From assembly GCA_036725605.1 (NCBI GenBank), contig DAIMDW010000010.1:1-64000 (forward strand): a stretch of DNA of 64,000 bases, given 5' to 3'. Positions 1 through 7,792 of the stretch are shown here, piece by piece. Position 1 is the first letter of the stretch. Each line of letters starts with the position of its first letter. The stretch comes from CALBTQ01 sp036725605 (lineage in GTDB: Bacteria > Lernaellota > Lernaellaia > Lernaellales > Lernaellaceae). Below the pieces are notes generated by a model, which worked only from the letters and a program-made list of their open reading frames with translations, made no database searches and was not told the DNA's origin. Both the position numbers and the translations under genes were made by a program.

Positions 1-696
1 CTCGAGCACGGACGGTTCGTGCTGTGGCGGCAGCCGGCGCTCAGCCATGGACATGCCGGCCGAGATGATCACGCGGAACGCCTCTTCCACCGAGAGGTCG
101 GTGTCCATGATTTCGGCTTCAGGCACGATCAGGTAATAGCCGGAGGTCGGGTTGGGCGTGGTCGGCACGAAGACCGACAGACACGGCTTGCCGATCAGCC
201 AGTTGAAGTGCCCGGTGTTGTGCGAGGTGACGAAGGCCAGCGAGTACAGCCCTTTGCGCGGATACTCGATGATCACCACGCGCGAGAATTGCTCGCCGGA
301 GTTGCTGAAGATCGAGCTGGTCAACTGCTTGGCCGAGCCGTAGATCGAGCGCACGAGGGGAATCGCGTCGATGATCCGCTCGCCGAGGCGCACCAGGCGC
401 TGACCAAAATAGTTGCGCGCGAAAAAGCCGATGACCAGCAGCAGCGCGAAGGTGAGGATTACCCCGAGGCCCGGCAGCGGGAAGGGCAAGTAGGTCTCGG
501 GCCGGATGCTGGCGGGGAACAGTTTAAATGTCTGGTCGGCCAGGCGGATGATGAAGCGCAGGGCGAAGATCGTCACGCCCAGGGGCACGGTGATCAACAG
601 GCCGGCCAGCAGGTAGTTGCGCAATTCGGCGCGCCAGTTTTTGGCGAACGGTTTGCGAGCTTTGGGCCGCGGTTTTTCTTTGGCGGTTCTGGCCAC
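1..696 (-). CDS. DUF502 family membrane protein (3' end beyond window)
   Basis: The minus-strand frame is open from a GTG at 696 to the left edge, giving 232 visible residues. The GTG is chosen because GGGAG lies six bases upstream. The protein has a basic N-terminal tail, a first membrane segment (LLAGLLITVPLGVTIFAL), a second one (LGVILTFALLLVIGFFA), then 'IPLVRSIYGSAKQL' and a soluble domain with 'VVIIEYPRKG' and 'VFVPTTPNPTSGYY'. These are hallmarks of the DUF502 family, whose function is not established. The C-terminus is missing because the gene runs off the window. The family assignment is by remembered motif; no function is claimed. Confidence 0.85.
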   Translation of the reverse strand, partial: MARTAKEKPRPKARKPFAKNWRAELRNYLLAGLLITVPLGVTIFALRFIIRLADQTFKLFPASIRPETYLPFPLPGLGVILTFALLLVIGFFARNYFGQRLVRLGERIIDAIPLVRSIYGSAKQLTSSIFSNSGEQFSRVVIIEYPRKGLYSLAFVTSHNTGHFNWLIGKPCLSVFVPTTPNPTSGYYLIVPEAEIMDTDLSVEEAFRVIISAGMSMAERRLPPQHEPSVLE

Positions 697-829
697 GCGA
701 TGCTCCCGGGTGATCGGACGGACGGTTTCCTGCCGGTTCTATTGTGAAGGCCGACCGGCGTCGGCGCAAGTGGTTCCGCGCGGCCGGGCCGTCTTGTCTG
801 CGCCGGGCAAACGGTGTAACTAAAAGATC

Positions 830-1309
830 ATGACCAAGAAGAAAATCACCATTCGCCTGGCCGATCGGTACGACCTGAACAGCGTCGTGAAGATGTGGGT
901 CGAACTGATGGAGTTGACCGCCGAGTTCAACCCCCGCTATCGCCTGCGGTCGGGCGCGGAAGAGGCTCAGCGCGCGCTGTTCGCCGACATGCTGGCGCGC
1001 GACGATTCGTTTTTGATGGTCGCCGACGTCGACGGCAAACTCATCGCCTTCGCCAACGGCTACCTGACCCAACCCTACAAGACCTTCGCCCAGGCGCCGA
1101 TCGGCGTGATCGAGAACCTGTACGTGCGCGAATCGTTCCGCCGTCGCGGGCTCGGCCGTGAAGTGTCCACCCGCGCGGCCGCGTGGCTGACGCACTTCGG
1201 CGCGACGGAGGTGCACGTGAACGTGGTGCCCAAGAACATCGACTCGCTCAAGTTCTGGCGCGCCCTGGGTTACGAGGTGCACCGCGTGGCGATGGTCAAA
1301 AAGCCCTGA
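830..1309 (+). CDS. GNAT family N-acetyltransferase
   Basis: A 159-residue single-domain protein. The acetyl-CoA binding motif A is visible as 'IENLYVRESFRRRGLGRE' around residues 86-103. It is followed by the helix 'AAWLTHFGATEVHVNV' and the typical GNAT C-terminal pattern 'NIDSLKFWRALGYEV'. The length fits a stand-alone GNAT enzyme, which transfers an acetyl group from acetyl-CoA to an amine. The substrate cannot be read from sequence. No Shine-Dalgarno stands out before the ATG. It is separated by about 130 bp from the divergently oriented DUF502 gene. Confidence 0.88.
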   Translation: MTKKKITIRLADRYDLNSVVKMWVELMELTAEFNPRYRLRSGAEEAQRALFADMLARDDSFLMVADVDGKLIAFANGYLTQPYKTFAQAPIGVIENLYVRESFRRRGLGREVSTRAAAWLTHFGATEVHVNVVPKNIDSLKFWRALGYEVHRVAMVKKP

Positions 1310-1383
1310 TCGTTTACCGCATCGTTTGACATTCGTGCGCGCATCGGGCAAAGACCGGTATGTCCGCATGCGAGGAGGCGACG

Positions 1384-1806
1384 ATGTTTTCGGTGCGCTT
1401 TTTCCCGTCCAATTGCGTCACGATTTTCTATCCGCCCGAGCGGCCGGTCGACGCCGGCGAGCTGTTCGCGGAGCACCTGGTGTTCGTCTGGGACGGCCTG
1501 CTGGATCCGGCCGCGGTGCGCGCGCTGCTGGGTCGACCCGTGCCCTTCGCCCCGGCGGTGCTGCCCGGTTTCGCGCGCAACGGCCGGCGCCGGCGCGAGG
1601 AGTGGGATTTTGACCTGACCGCGCAGGACGAGGCGCACACGGCGGGCGTCGTGTTGATCGGCGTGACGGACGCCGAGTTGGAACTGCTCGACGATTTCGA
1701 ACAGGCGCCGATTCATCGCCTGCGTCAGAAGGGCACGGTGCGCATCGGCGACCTGGAGCGCGTGGCGGAGATCTATCTGGTCAGCGGCGCTTACTTCGAC
1801 GAGTGA
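1384..1806 (+). CDS. gamma-glutamylcyclotransferase-like (AIG2/GGCT fold) protein
   Basis: A 140-residue protein. I chose the ATG at 1384 rather than an upstream in-frame ATG at 1360 because GAGGAGG sits a few bases before it. The pattern 'VFVWDGLLDPAAVRALLG', then 'LPGFAR', then 'GVVLIGVTDAELELLDDFE' resembles the GGCT/AIG2-like fold, in which the acidic residue before a late loop is catalytic. The usual YGTL entry motif is altered to 'VWDGLL', so activity is uncertain. The 3' end overlaps the convergent metallophosphoesterase gene by 16 bp. Confidence 0.5.
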   Translation: MFSVRFFPSNCVTIFYPPERPVDAGELFAEHLVFVWDGLLDPAAVRALLGRPVPFAPAVLPGFARNGRRRREEWDFDLTAQDEAHTAGVVLIGVTDAELELLDDFEQAPIHRLRQKGTVRIGDLERVAEIYLVSGAYFDE

Positions 1807-2771
1807 GCCGCGCCGCGCACTTGAATCAGCGTTATTTCCGGCGGGCATAAAAAACGCACCAGGGGCATGCCCCGGCATTCCAAACCCACGCCGGCGCTGA
1901 CGTGGCCGACCGTATCGCCCACGCGGTACCCGCCCATCTCGAAGGTTTTTCCGGCCCGGTCCAACGTGAGCAGCGCGCCGTAGAGCGGCAGGCGCACCTG
2001 GCCGCCGTGCGTGTGCCCGGCGAGGAACAGATCCCACCCGGCGCGGGCGGCGGCGGGCATGACGGCCGGAAAGTGTTCGAGGAAGATGCCGTAGCGCTCC
2101 GGGTGCAGGCGCGGCGAGACCTGCGTCATCACGCGCGTCGGGCTGGCGCCCAGCAATTCGAGCGGCACGCCCTTGATCGTCGGCAGGCGTCGTTCGGTGT
2201 GCAGCGTTTCCGCGCCGAGTTGATCGAGAAAAGCGTCGGGCATGTACACGCCGCCGTAATTGCCGGTCACCGCGAACACCGGCACATCGGGCAGGCGCAG
2301 CAGGAAGGCGAGCAGCGCGGCCGGTTCGCCGTCGCGATAGCCGCACAGGTAATCGCCGGTGAGGCAGATCAAATCGGGCTCGAGCCGCGCCACCGCCTCG
2401 CCCACGCGCGCCAGGAATTTCACGCGCGAGCCCCGCGCGTGCAGGTCGGTGACGTGCGCGATGCGCAGGGTGACGCCGGCGGGGATTTTCGCCGAGGAGA
2501 TCGTCAGACGTTTGAGCGCCAGTCGGTCGGGCTCGATCAGGCGCGCATACAGGAAGCACGCGAGGTAGACGGCGGCGAGCAGATGCACCGCGACGCGCAA
2601 CGGCTTGGTTTTCGCGGGCAGAGAGACACGCCGCCAACGCGCGCGCAGCGTGCGCCACAGCAAGGCGAACTCCGCGCCCCACAACGCGGCGGTGCCGCCG
2701 AAAACCAGCACGAGCGCGATCCATTCGCCGGGTTTCATGTACAAAAGAAATTGGCGGTATTCATCCTGCAT
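1791..2771 (-). CDS. membrane-anchored calcineurin-like metallophosphoesterase
   Basis: About 326 residues with two N-terminal membrane segments (IALVLVFGGTAALWG and VAVHLLAAVYLACFLYA) and then a YkuE-like metallophosphoesterase domain. Metal-binding motifs are DLH at 109-111, GD at 139-140 and GHTHGGQ at 252-258. The third motif, normally GNH[DE], reads 'GNYGG' at 170-174, so the usual His is Tyr. The start is uncertain: ATG at 2771 or at 2738 (MKPGEW), neither with a clear ribosome site. The family hydrolyses phosphoesters, including lipid-linked ones. The substrate is unknown. The stop overlaps the convergent neighbour. Confidence 0.82.
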   Translation of the reverse strand: MQDEYRQFLLYMKPGEWIALVLVFGGTAALWGAEFALLWRTLRARWRRVSLPAKTKPLRVAVHLLAAVYLACFLYARLIEPDRLALKRLTISSAKIPAGVTLRIAHVTDLHARGSRVKFLARVGEAVARLEPDLICLTGDYLCGYRDGEPAALLAFLLRLPDVPVFAVTGNYGGVYMPDAFLDQLGAETLHTERRLPTIKGVPLELLGASPTRVMTQVSPRLHPERYGIFLEHFPAVMPAAARAGWDLFLAGHTHGGQVRLPLYGALLTLDRAGKTFEMGGYRVGDTVGHVSAGVGLECRGMPLVRFLCPPEITLIQVRGAAHSSK

Positions 2772-2900
2772 CGGCCGACAGTGTAGTTGTGCGGCAGGCT
2801 CTGGACAACCCGGCGTCAGCTTGTCATTGTTTAATGCAAGGAAATCGAGATAGTATCGAATTCCATTGCCGCGCCGGATCCGCCGAGGGAGGTTTTGCGA

Positions 2901-3776
2901 ATGGCGGCGACCTATTCGAAGGAAGAAGTCTACAAACTCGTACGCGAACGCATCGGCCGCCGGGTGCGCTCGGGCGAGCTGAACGTGCCGGTGCTGCCGC
3001 ACATCGCGCAGGAGATTCTGGCGCTGACCAATTCGCCCAATTCCTCGGCGCGCGACTTTGTGGCTTTGATTGAAAAAGATCAGCAGCTTTCCTCCCGGTT
3101 GCTCAAGATCGCCAACAGCCCCGTGTACGCCGGACTGGTGGCGGTGACCAGCATTCAGACCGCCGTGGTCACCGTGGGCATGAACACGTTGCGCGACCTG
3201 GTGTTCGGCGTGGCGATGGGCGAGCGCATTTTCCGTTCGAAGATGTTCGGCGACCTGGTGCGCCAGATGTGGGAGCACTCGCTGACCGTCGCCTACATCG
3301 CCAAGGAGATCGCGACGCTCAAGCGCGTGGACGCGGAGTACGCCTTTTTGTGCGGCCTGATGCACGACGTCGGCAAACCGCTGGTGCTCGAAACGTTGGA
3401 AGAAATCGTCAAACGCACCGAGGGCAAGTTGCGGCCCGAGGCGGAGTTGGTCAACGGTTTGCTGCAGGATTACCACGCGGCGGTCGGCGGCCTGATGGCC
3501 CGCGCCTGGAATTTCCCCGCCACGCTGCACGACGTGATCCGCTATCACCACGAGTACGACGAGGCCGGTCCCGCGCAGCGCATGGCGTTGATCACTTACA
3601 CGGCCAATCAGTTCGCCCACGCGATGGGCTTCGGTTCGTACATGGACGAGGAGCCGATGGAGATCGCCGGCGATCACGCGTTGACCGCGTTGAATTTAAG
3701 CGACGAAAAAGTCGACGAACTGCTCGAGCGTCTGCCCAAGGCCACGCGCGAGTTGATCACTTCCTTCAGCGGTTGA
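2901..3776 (+). CDS. HDOD domain signalling protein
   Basis: 291 residues starting at ATG 2901, preceded by GAGGGAGG at good spacing. The HDOD domain is recognised by 'LNVPVLPHIAQEIL', 'LIEKDQQLSSRLLKIANSPVYAG', 'IQTAVVTVGMNTLRDLVFGVA', and the HD-type signature 'AFLCGLMHDVGKPLV' followed by 'YHHEYDEAG'. HDOD proteins act as regulatory or scaffold modules in two-component and c-di-GMP-linked signalling. Enzymatic activity is generally not shown. It has no attached output domain. Its 3' end is 3 bp from the convergent IspH-UbiA gene. A second HDOD gene lies at about 53 kb. Confidence 0.9.
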   Translation: MAATYSKEEVYKLVRERIGRRVRSGELNVPVLPHIAQEILALTNSPNSSARDFVALIEKDQQLSSRLLKIANSPVYAGLVAVTSIQTAVVTVGMNTLRDLVFGVAMGERIFRSKMFGDLVRQMWEHSLTVAYIAKEIATLKRVDAEYAFLCGLMHDVGKPLVLETLEEIVKRTEGKLRPEAELVNGLLQDYHAAVGGLMARAWNFPATLHDVIRYHHEYDEAGPAQRMALITYTANQFAHAMGFGSYMDEEPMEIAGDHALTALNLSDEKVDELLERLPKATRELITSFSG

Positions 3777-3779
3777 GTT

Positions 3780-5528
3780 TCAACCCAACGCCCGCCAGAC
3801 AAACGCCAGCAAACCGGCGACGATGAAGTGCAGGTCCACGAGCATGTCGCGCTCGAGCGTGGGCAGCGCGTTGCCGCGGTAGAGCAGTTCCAGGTAGAGA
3901 AATTCGAGCAGGATCCAGGTGGCCAGAATCCAGGCGATGCCCGGCAGCCACCCCAGCGCGGCGGCGAGATACAGGCCGACGGACAGTCCGACGATCAGCG
4001 TGCGCACCAGCGAGTGCGTGCGCGTCGGGCCCAGCACCAGCGGCACGGTTTCGCGCCCGACCAGGCGGTCGGCGGCGAGGTCGGACAGGTCCAGCCAGAT
4101 CGAACGAATACCGGTCACCACGAACAAAAACACGAACGACAGCAGCAGGCGCGACGGTTGCGTCGTCTGCTCCTCGACGAAGAACAAGGGGAAGATGCTC
4201 ACCAGGGCCCAGGCCGAGGCGACGAACACGTTTTTGCTCGCGGCCAGGTCCTTCAGCCGGCGGAAGCCGAACAGCCCCATCCAGCTTTTGGGCACGACCT
4301 TCACCGAATAGAGCAGACCGAGAATCGAGGCGATCAGCACGACCAGAAACGGCCACACGCCCAGCATGAAGCCCAGGACGATCGAGGCGGCGAAGGGGAC
4401 GATGCCCAGCACCCAGAGGATGATGCGGTGACGGCGGTAGATTTCCTGCCGCTTGGGATCGTCGCGGAATTTGTCGACGCCGGTTTCGGTGAAGCGGTTG
4501 AGCACGTGCATCGCCTGGACGTAGAAAAAAACGAGCAGGAAAAAATCGAGGCGGAAGTGCAGGCCCATGAGCACCGCGCCGACGTAGGCCAGCGAGCCGG
4601 CGGCCAGGCCGGTGGTGATGTGCAGGCTGGTCAGCGCTTCGAGCACGCGCTTGACGCGCGCCAGGACGGGGTTGGCGTCCGCTTCCTCCAACTCGCGCAG
4701 GTGCGTCATCACGCGGTCGATGATCCAACTGGGCGTGCTGGCCCCGGCGGTAACGCCGATCAGCTCGTAGGGCGTAAAGTCGATGGCGGCCAGTTCGTCG
4801 GCCGTTTCGATGTGCCAGGTGGGCAGGCCGCGGTCGCGGCTGATGGCCGCCAGGCGCGTGGTGTTGCCGCTGTTGCGCCCGCCGATGACGATCATCGCCT
4901 GCACCTTGTCGGCCAGCGCGCGCACTTCCTGCTGGCGCAGTTCGGTGGCCGCGCAGATCGTGCGGCGCACGACGACGTCGCCGAAGCGCGCCTGCACGTG
5001 AGCGATGAACTCCTCGTAACGGCCGCGGTTGGCGGTCGTTTGCGCCACCAGCGTCAGCGGCGTTTGTTCCGGCAATTGCAGCGCGTCGAATTCGTCGGGG
5101 CTGAGCACGACGTGGCACGGCTTGCCGCGCGCCTCGCCGACCAGGCCGATCACCTCGGGGTGTTCGCGCTCGCCGAAGAGAATCACGTGCCGGCCTTCCT
5201 CGGCCGCGCTGGCCACCTGCTTATGCACCGCGCGCACCTTGGGGCAGGTGGCGTCGAGAATCTCCAGCCCGCGTTGCTGCAGCGTTTCGACCGCCGCGGG
5301 CGACGCGCCGTGGCTACGGATCACCGCCAGGCCCTCGCGCAGATCCTCGAGGTTGTCGACGCAGGCGACCTCGCGCAGTTGCAGCAGTTCGATCACCTGC
5401 GGGTTGTGCACCAGCGGGCCGTAAGTGGCGATCGAGCCCTGTTTCGAGGCGCTTTGCGACAGCACCATATCCACGGCGCGGCGCACGCCGAAACAGAAAC
5501 CCGCGCTTTCGGCCAGGACGAATTTCAC
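3780..5528 (-). CDS. ispH: IspH (HMBPP reductase) fused to a UbiA-type prenyltransferase domain
   Basis: 582 residues, GTG start with AAGGGA upstream. Residues 1-285 are IspH, the last enzyme of the MEP isoprenoid pathway. The three 4Fe-4S cysteines are C12 (FCFGV), C95 (DATCPKV) and C192 (TICAAT). H41, H73, H123 and the 'NSGNTTRLA' and 'AGAST' substrate loops are also present. Residues about 296-582 form a polytopic UbiA-like domain with 'NRFTETGVDKFRDD' at 344 and 'DLSDLAADR' at 480-488, matching the two Asp-rich prenyl-diphosphate/Mg sites. IspH normally ends near residue 310, so this is a true in-frame fusion. It may couple precursor synthesis to membrane prenylation. It lies 1 bp downstream of the phosphatase-like lipoprotein gene, probably in the same transcript. 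Confidence 0.9.
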   Translation of the reverse strand: MKFVLAESAGFCFGVRRAVDMVLSQSASKQGSIATYGPLVHNPQVIELLQLREVACVDNLEDLREGLAVIRSHGASPAAVETLQQRGLEILDATCPKVRAVHKQVASAAEEGRHVILFGEREHPEVIGLVGEARGKPCHVVLSPDEFDALQLPEQTPLTLVAQTTANRGRYEEFIAHVQARFGDVVVRRTICAATELRQQEVRALADKVQAMIVIGGRNSGNTTRLAAISRDRGLPTWHIETADELAAIDFTPYELIGVTAGASTPSWIIDRVMTHLRELEEADANPVLARVKRVLEALTSLHITTGLAAGSLAYVGAVLMGLHFRLDFFLLVFFYVQAMHVLNRFTETGVDKFRDDPKRQEIYRRHRIILWVLGIVPFAASIVLGFMLGVWPFLVVLIASILGLLYSVKVVPKSWMGLFGFRRLKDLAASKNVFVASAWALVSIFPLFFVEEQTTQPSRLLLSFVFLFVVTGIRSIWLDLSDLAADRLVGRETVPLVLGPTRTHSLVRTLIVGLSVGLYLAAALGWLPGIAWILATWILLEFLYLELLYRGNALPTLERDMLVDLHFIVAGLLAFVWRALG

Positions 5529-5529
5529 G

Positions 5530-7716
5530 TCAATTCCCTTGCGCGTCGGTGACGGTCAGTTCGATCGCCGCCGGGCAGTACTCGTCGTGGGCGGCGCTCA
5601 GGGTCATATTCTCGCCCGTCGTCGGGGTGACGGTAAAGTCGGCCCGGCCCGCGTCGTCGGTCAGCGCGGTGCACGGCTGGCACGATCCGCCGGTCAGCGT
5701 CAGCGCCACGCCGGCCTGCGGCGCGAGCGTATCGTCGTCGGTGACCGTGACGGTGAAGGTCGTGGCCGTGCCGCCGGGGAAAACGTCGGTCGAGGTTTCC
5801 AGGCGCAGGACCAGCAGGTAGATCGTGCCGGTGTTGCCGCTGGTGTACTTGATGCCCGCGTCGGCCAGGCGGGGCTTCCAGGGATCCTGCGCGCCGGGCT
5901 GTTGCAGTTCCATGCCGTGATCGCTGACGACCAGGAAAGCGGTGGAGTCGTACAGGTCGTGCTTTTTGAAGGCGTTGAGAATCATGCCGGTGTAGGAATC
6001 CAACAGCACGAGCTGTTCGCGCACGGCGTCGCTGTGCGGGCCATGCGCCTCGCCCAGATGGTCGGTGGTGAAAAACGAAGCGTAGATGACTTTCGGCGGC
6101 TCGTGCGTCGGGTCGGTCAGCGAGGCTTTGATCTGCCAGGGCACGCTCATGTCGGCCAGGTCGTAAATGATGTCGTCGTACTCGACTTCCTCGGGCCACA
6201 GAGGCGCGATCAGTTCCATCAGGGCGAAGGCGCTGTAATCGGCCTCGTACACGGTCGGCTCGTTGACGCTGGCCGCGTAGGCGTCGTGCCAGGTGCCCGG
6301 CCGCAGCAGGTCCCAGTCGCCGAAGGTGCGGTGCGTCGCGGTGAAGACGGTTTCGACGCCGCGTTCATCGTGGAGGATGCGCAGGTAGTTTTCCAGTTCG
6401 GCTTGCGGATCGGCGAGCACTTCCCGCCAGCGGTCCAGGAACCAGGTGACGGTCAGGATGTCGTCCTCGCCGCGCAGTTGGTTGTTGTTGGTCACGATGC
6501 CGTGATGCCCCTGGTACGCGCCGGTGCCGATGGTGGTGTGGCCGGGGAAGGAGAAACTCGGCCAGCCGACGAGAGCGCCGCCGCGATAGAACGCGCCGTT
6601 CTCGATCAGCTCGGAGAAGTTGGGCAGATCCTGCCCGTCGTCGCTTTCGTAGTGATGATACAGCTCGTTGGGCGTCAGCCCGTCGTAAAGCAAAATCACC
6701 ACCCGTTCGGCCAGGCCCTGCACCGACGGATCGGTCAGCACTTCGGTGAGCACGCGCCCGTCCTGCCAGGTCTGCAGGTTGCGGGAAACGCGATGCCCGC
6801 GCCGGTCGATGCCCTCGACCGGATCGGCGCCCAACAACGCCAGCACCGTGGGCATGATGTCCACCAGGTGCACCGCGTCGTCGATCAGCCCCGGTTTGAC
6901 GCCCGCGCCCGACAGCAACAGCGTGGCGCGGCTTTGCATCACGCCCAGGTTGCCGTGCGAGCCCACGCCGCCGTTGTGCGAAGGAAAAGAGCCGTAAATG
7001 AGATCCGGGCCGTGCGGCGTGTCGAAGATCTGGGTGATGCGTTCATAGGCGAAGGGATAGGAAACGTTTTCGTCGGGGATCCACCCGACGCGCGGATCGT
7101 CGACCGCGTAGCCGTGTTCGGTCATCTGGATGGAATCGGGATTGGCCAGCAGCGCGATTTCGTCGTCGTAGCCGGCGGCGGTCATCGGGTCCTGGTTGGG
7201 GAACGGATCGTCGCCGACCTGGCTGAGAATGTTGAACGCGAGGCCGTCGTCGCCGATGGTCCGCTCGAAGATCATTTCACCGTCGCGGTGCCAGAGGTAA
7301 TACTGGCCGCTCTCCACGTCGAGCGTCGCCACCCAGTGGATGCTGGCGCTGGACAACAGCGCGTCTTTGGCGGCCAGGCCCGCGCTCCATTCCCAGGGCG
7401 AGAGGCCCTGGTCTTCGAGCAGGCGGTATTCGTCCATGGACACCGGGCCGTAATCCTCACCGCCTTCCCAATAGGGCGTGGCGTCGTCGTCGTCGATGTC
7501 GTCGTCGATCGTATCGTCGTCGGTCGTGTCGTCATCGCCGGTGTCGTCGTCGAGCGAATCGTCATCGTCGTCGTCGACGGACGAATCGTCGTCGAGCGCG
7601 TCGTCATCGGCGGCCGGCGAGGAATCATTATCGTCATCGTCGTCGTTCGCGCCGCAACCGGCAAGCAGGATGAGCATCAATAGAATCAACAAGCAACGGC
7701 AGGTTAGTCGTTTCAT
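5530..7716 (-). CDS. Asp-rich lipoprotein with a circularly permuted alkaline-phosphatase/NPP-like domain
   Basis: 728 residues; ATG preceded by GGAGG. The signal peptide ends in a lipobox LLAGC (C21), followed by an Asp-rich linker to residue 79. Residues about 100-305 resemble the final part of the alkaline-phosphatase superfamily fold, with GSHG at 252-255 and 'VDIMPTVLALLG' at 285-296. Residues 338-602 resemble its first part, with 'VVILLYDGL' (D345), 'PSFSFPGHTT' (S389 at the nucleophile position), 'TTDHLGEAHGP' (D552) and SDHGM (D599, H600). Residues about 640-728 look like an Ig-like domain. The order of the two halves is the reverse of the normal one. It is probably an outer-membrane or periplasmic phosphodiesterase-type hydrolase; the substrate is unknown. 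Confidence 0.8.
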   Translation of the reverse strand: MKRLTCRCLLILLMLILLAGCGANDDDDDNDSSPAADDDALDDDSSVDDDDDDSLDDDTGDDDTTDDDTIDDDIDDDDATPYWEGGEDYGPVSMDEYRLLEDQGLSPWEWSAGLAAKDALLSSASIHWVATLDVESGQYYLWHRDGEMIFERTIGDDGLAFNILSQVGDDPFPNQDPMTAAGYDDEIALLANPDSIQMTEHGYAVDDPRVGWIPDENVSYPFAYERITQIFDTPHGPDLIYGSFPSHNGGVGSHGNLGVMQSRATLLLSGAGVKPGLIDDAVHLVDIMPTVLALLGADPVEGIDRRGHRVSRNLQTWQDGRVLTEVLTDPSVQGLAERVVILLYDGLTPNELYHHYESDDGQDLPNFSELIENGAFYRGGALVGWPSFSFPGHTTIGTGAYQGHHGIVTNNNQLRGEDDILTVTWFLDRWREVLADPQAELENYLRILHDERGVETVFTATHRTFGDWDLLRPGTWHDAYAASVNEPTVYEADYSAFALMELIAPLWPEEVEYDDIIYDLADMSVPWQIKASLTDPTHEPPKVIYASFFTTDHLGEAHGPHSDAVREQLVLLDSYTGMILNAFKKHDLYDSTAFLVVSDHGMELQQPGAQDPWKPRLADAGIKYTSGNTGTIYLLVLRLETSTDVFPGGTATTFTVTVTDDDTLAPQAGVALTLTGGSCQPCTALTDDAGRADFTVTPTTGENMTLSAAHDEYCPAAIELTVTDAQGN
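7480..7644. repeat. Asp-rich coding repeat (phosphatase lipoprotein linker)
   Basis: Degenerate GAC/GAT-rich repeat encoding roughly residues 25-79 of the lipoprotein as runs of DDD broken by T, S or I. It lies directly after the lipid-anchored cysteine and acts as a stalk in the same way as in the other Asp/Thr-rich exported proteins of this window. Confidence 0.85.
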
Positions 7717-7792
7717 AGCGGCCTCCGTTTCTCCATTGTTCGCGTTCAGGCCGATTGGTCAAGGGCGCAAGCGCATGGTATATCATTTTGCA

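Noticed and set aside
3828..5552. Long plus-strand frame opposite IspH-UbiA (574 residues)
   Set aside because: His/Gln/Arg-rich composition with no domain pattern, and fully antisense to a gene with complete catalytic motifs; typical of GC-rich shadow frames.
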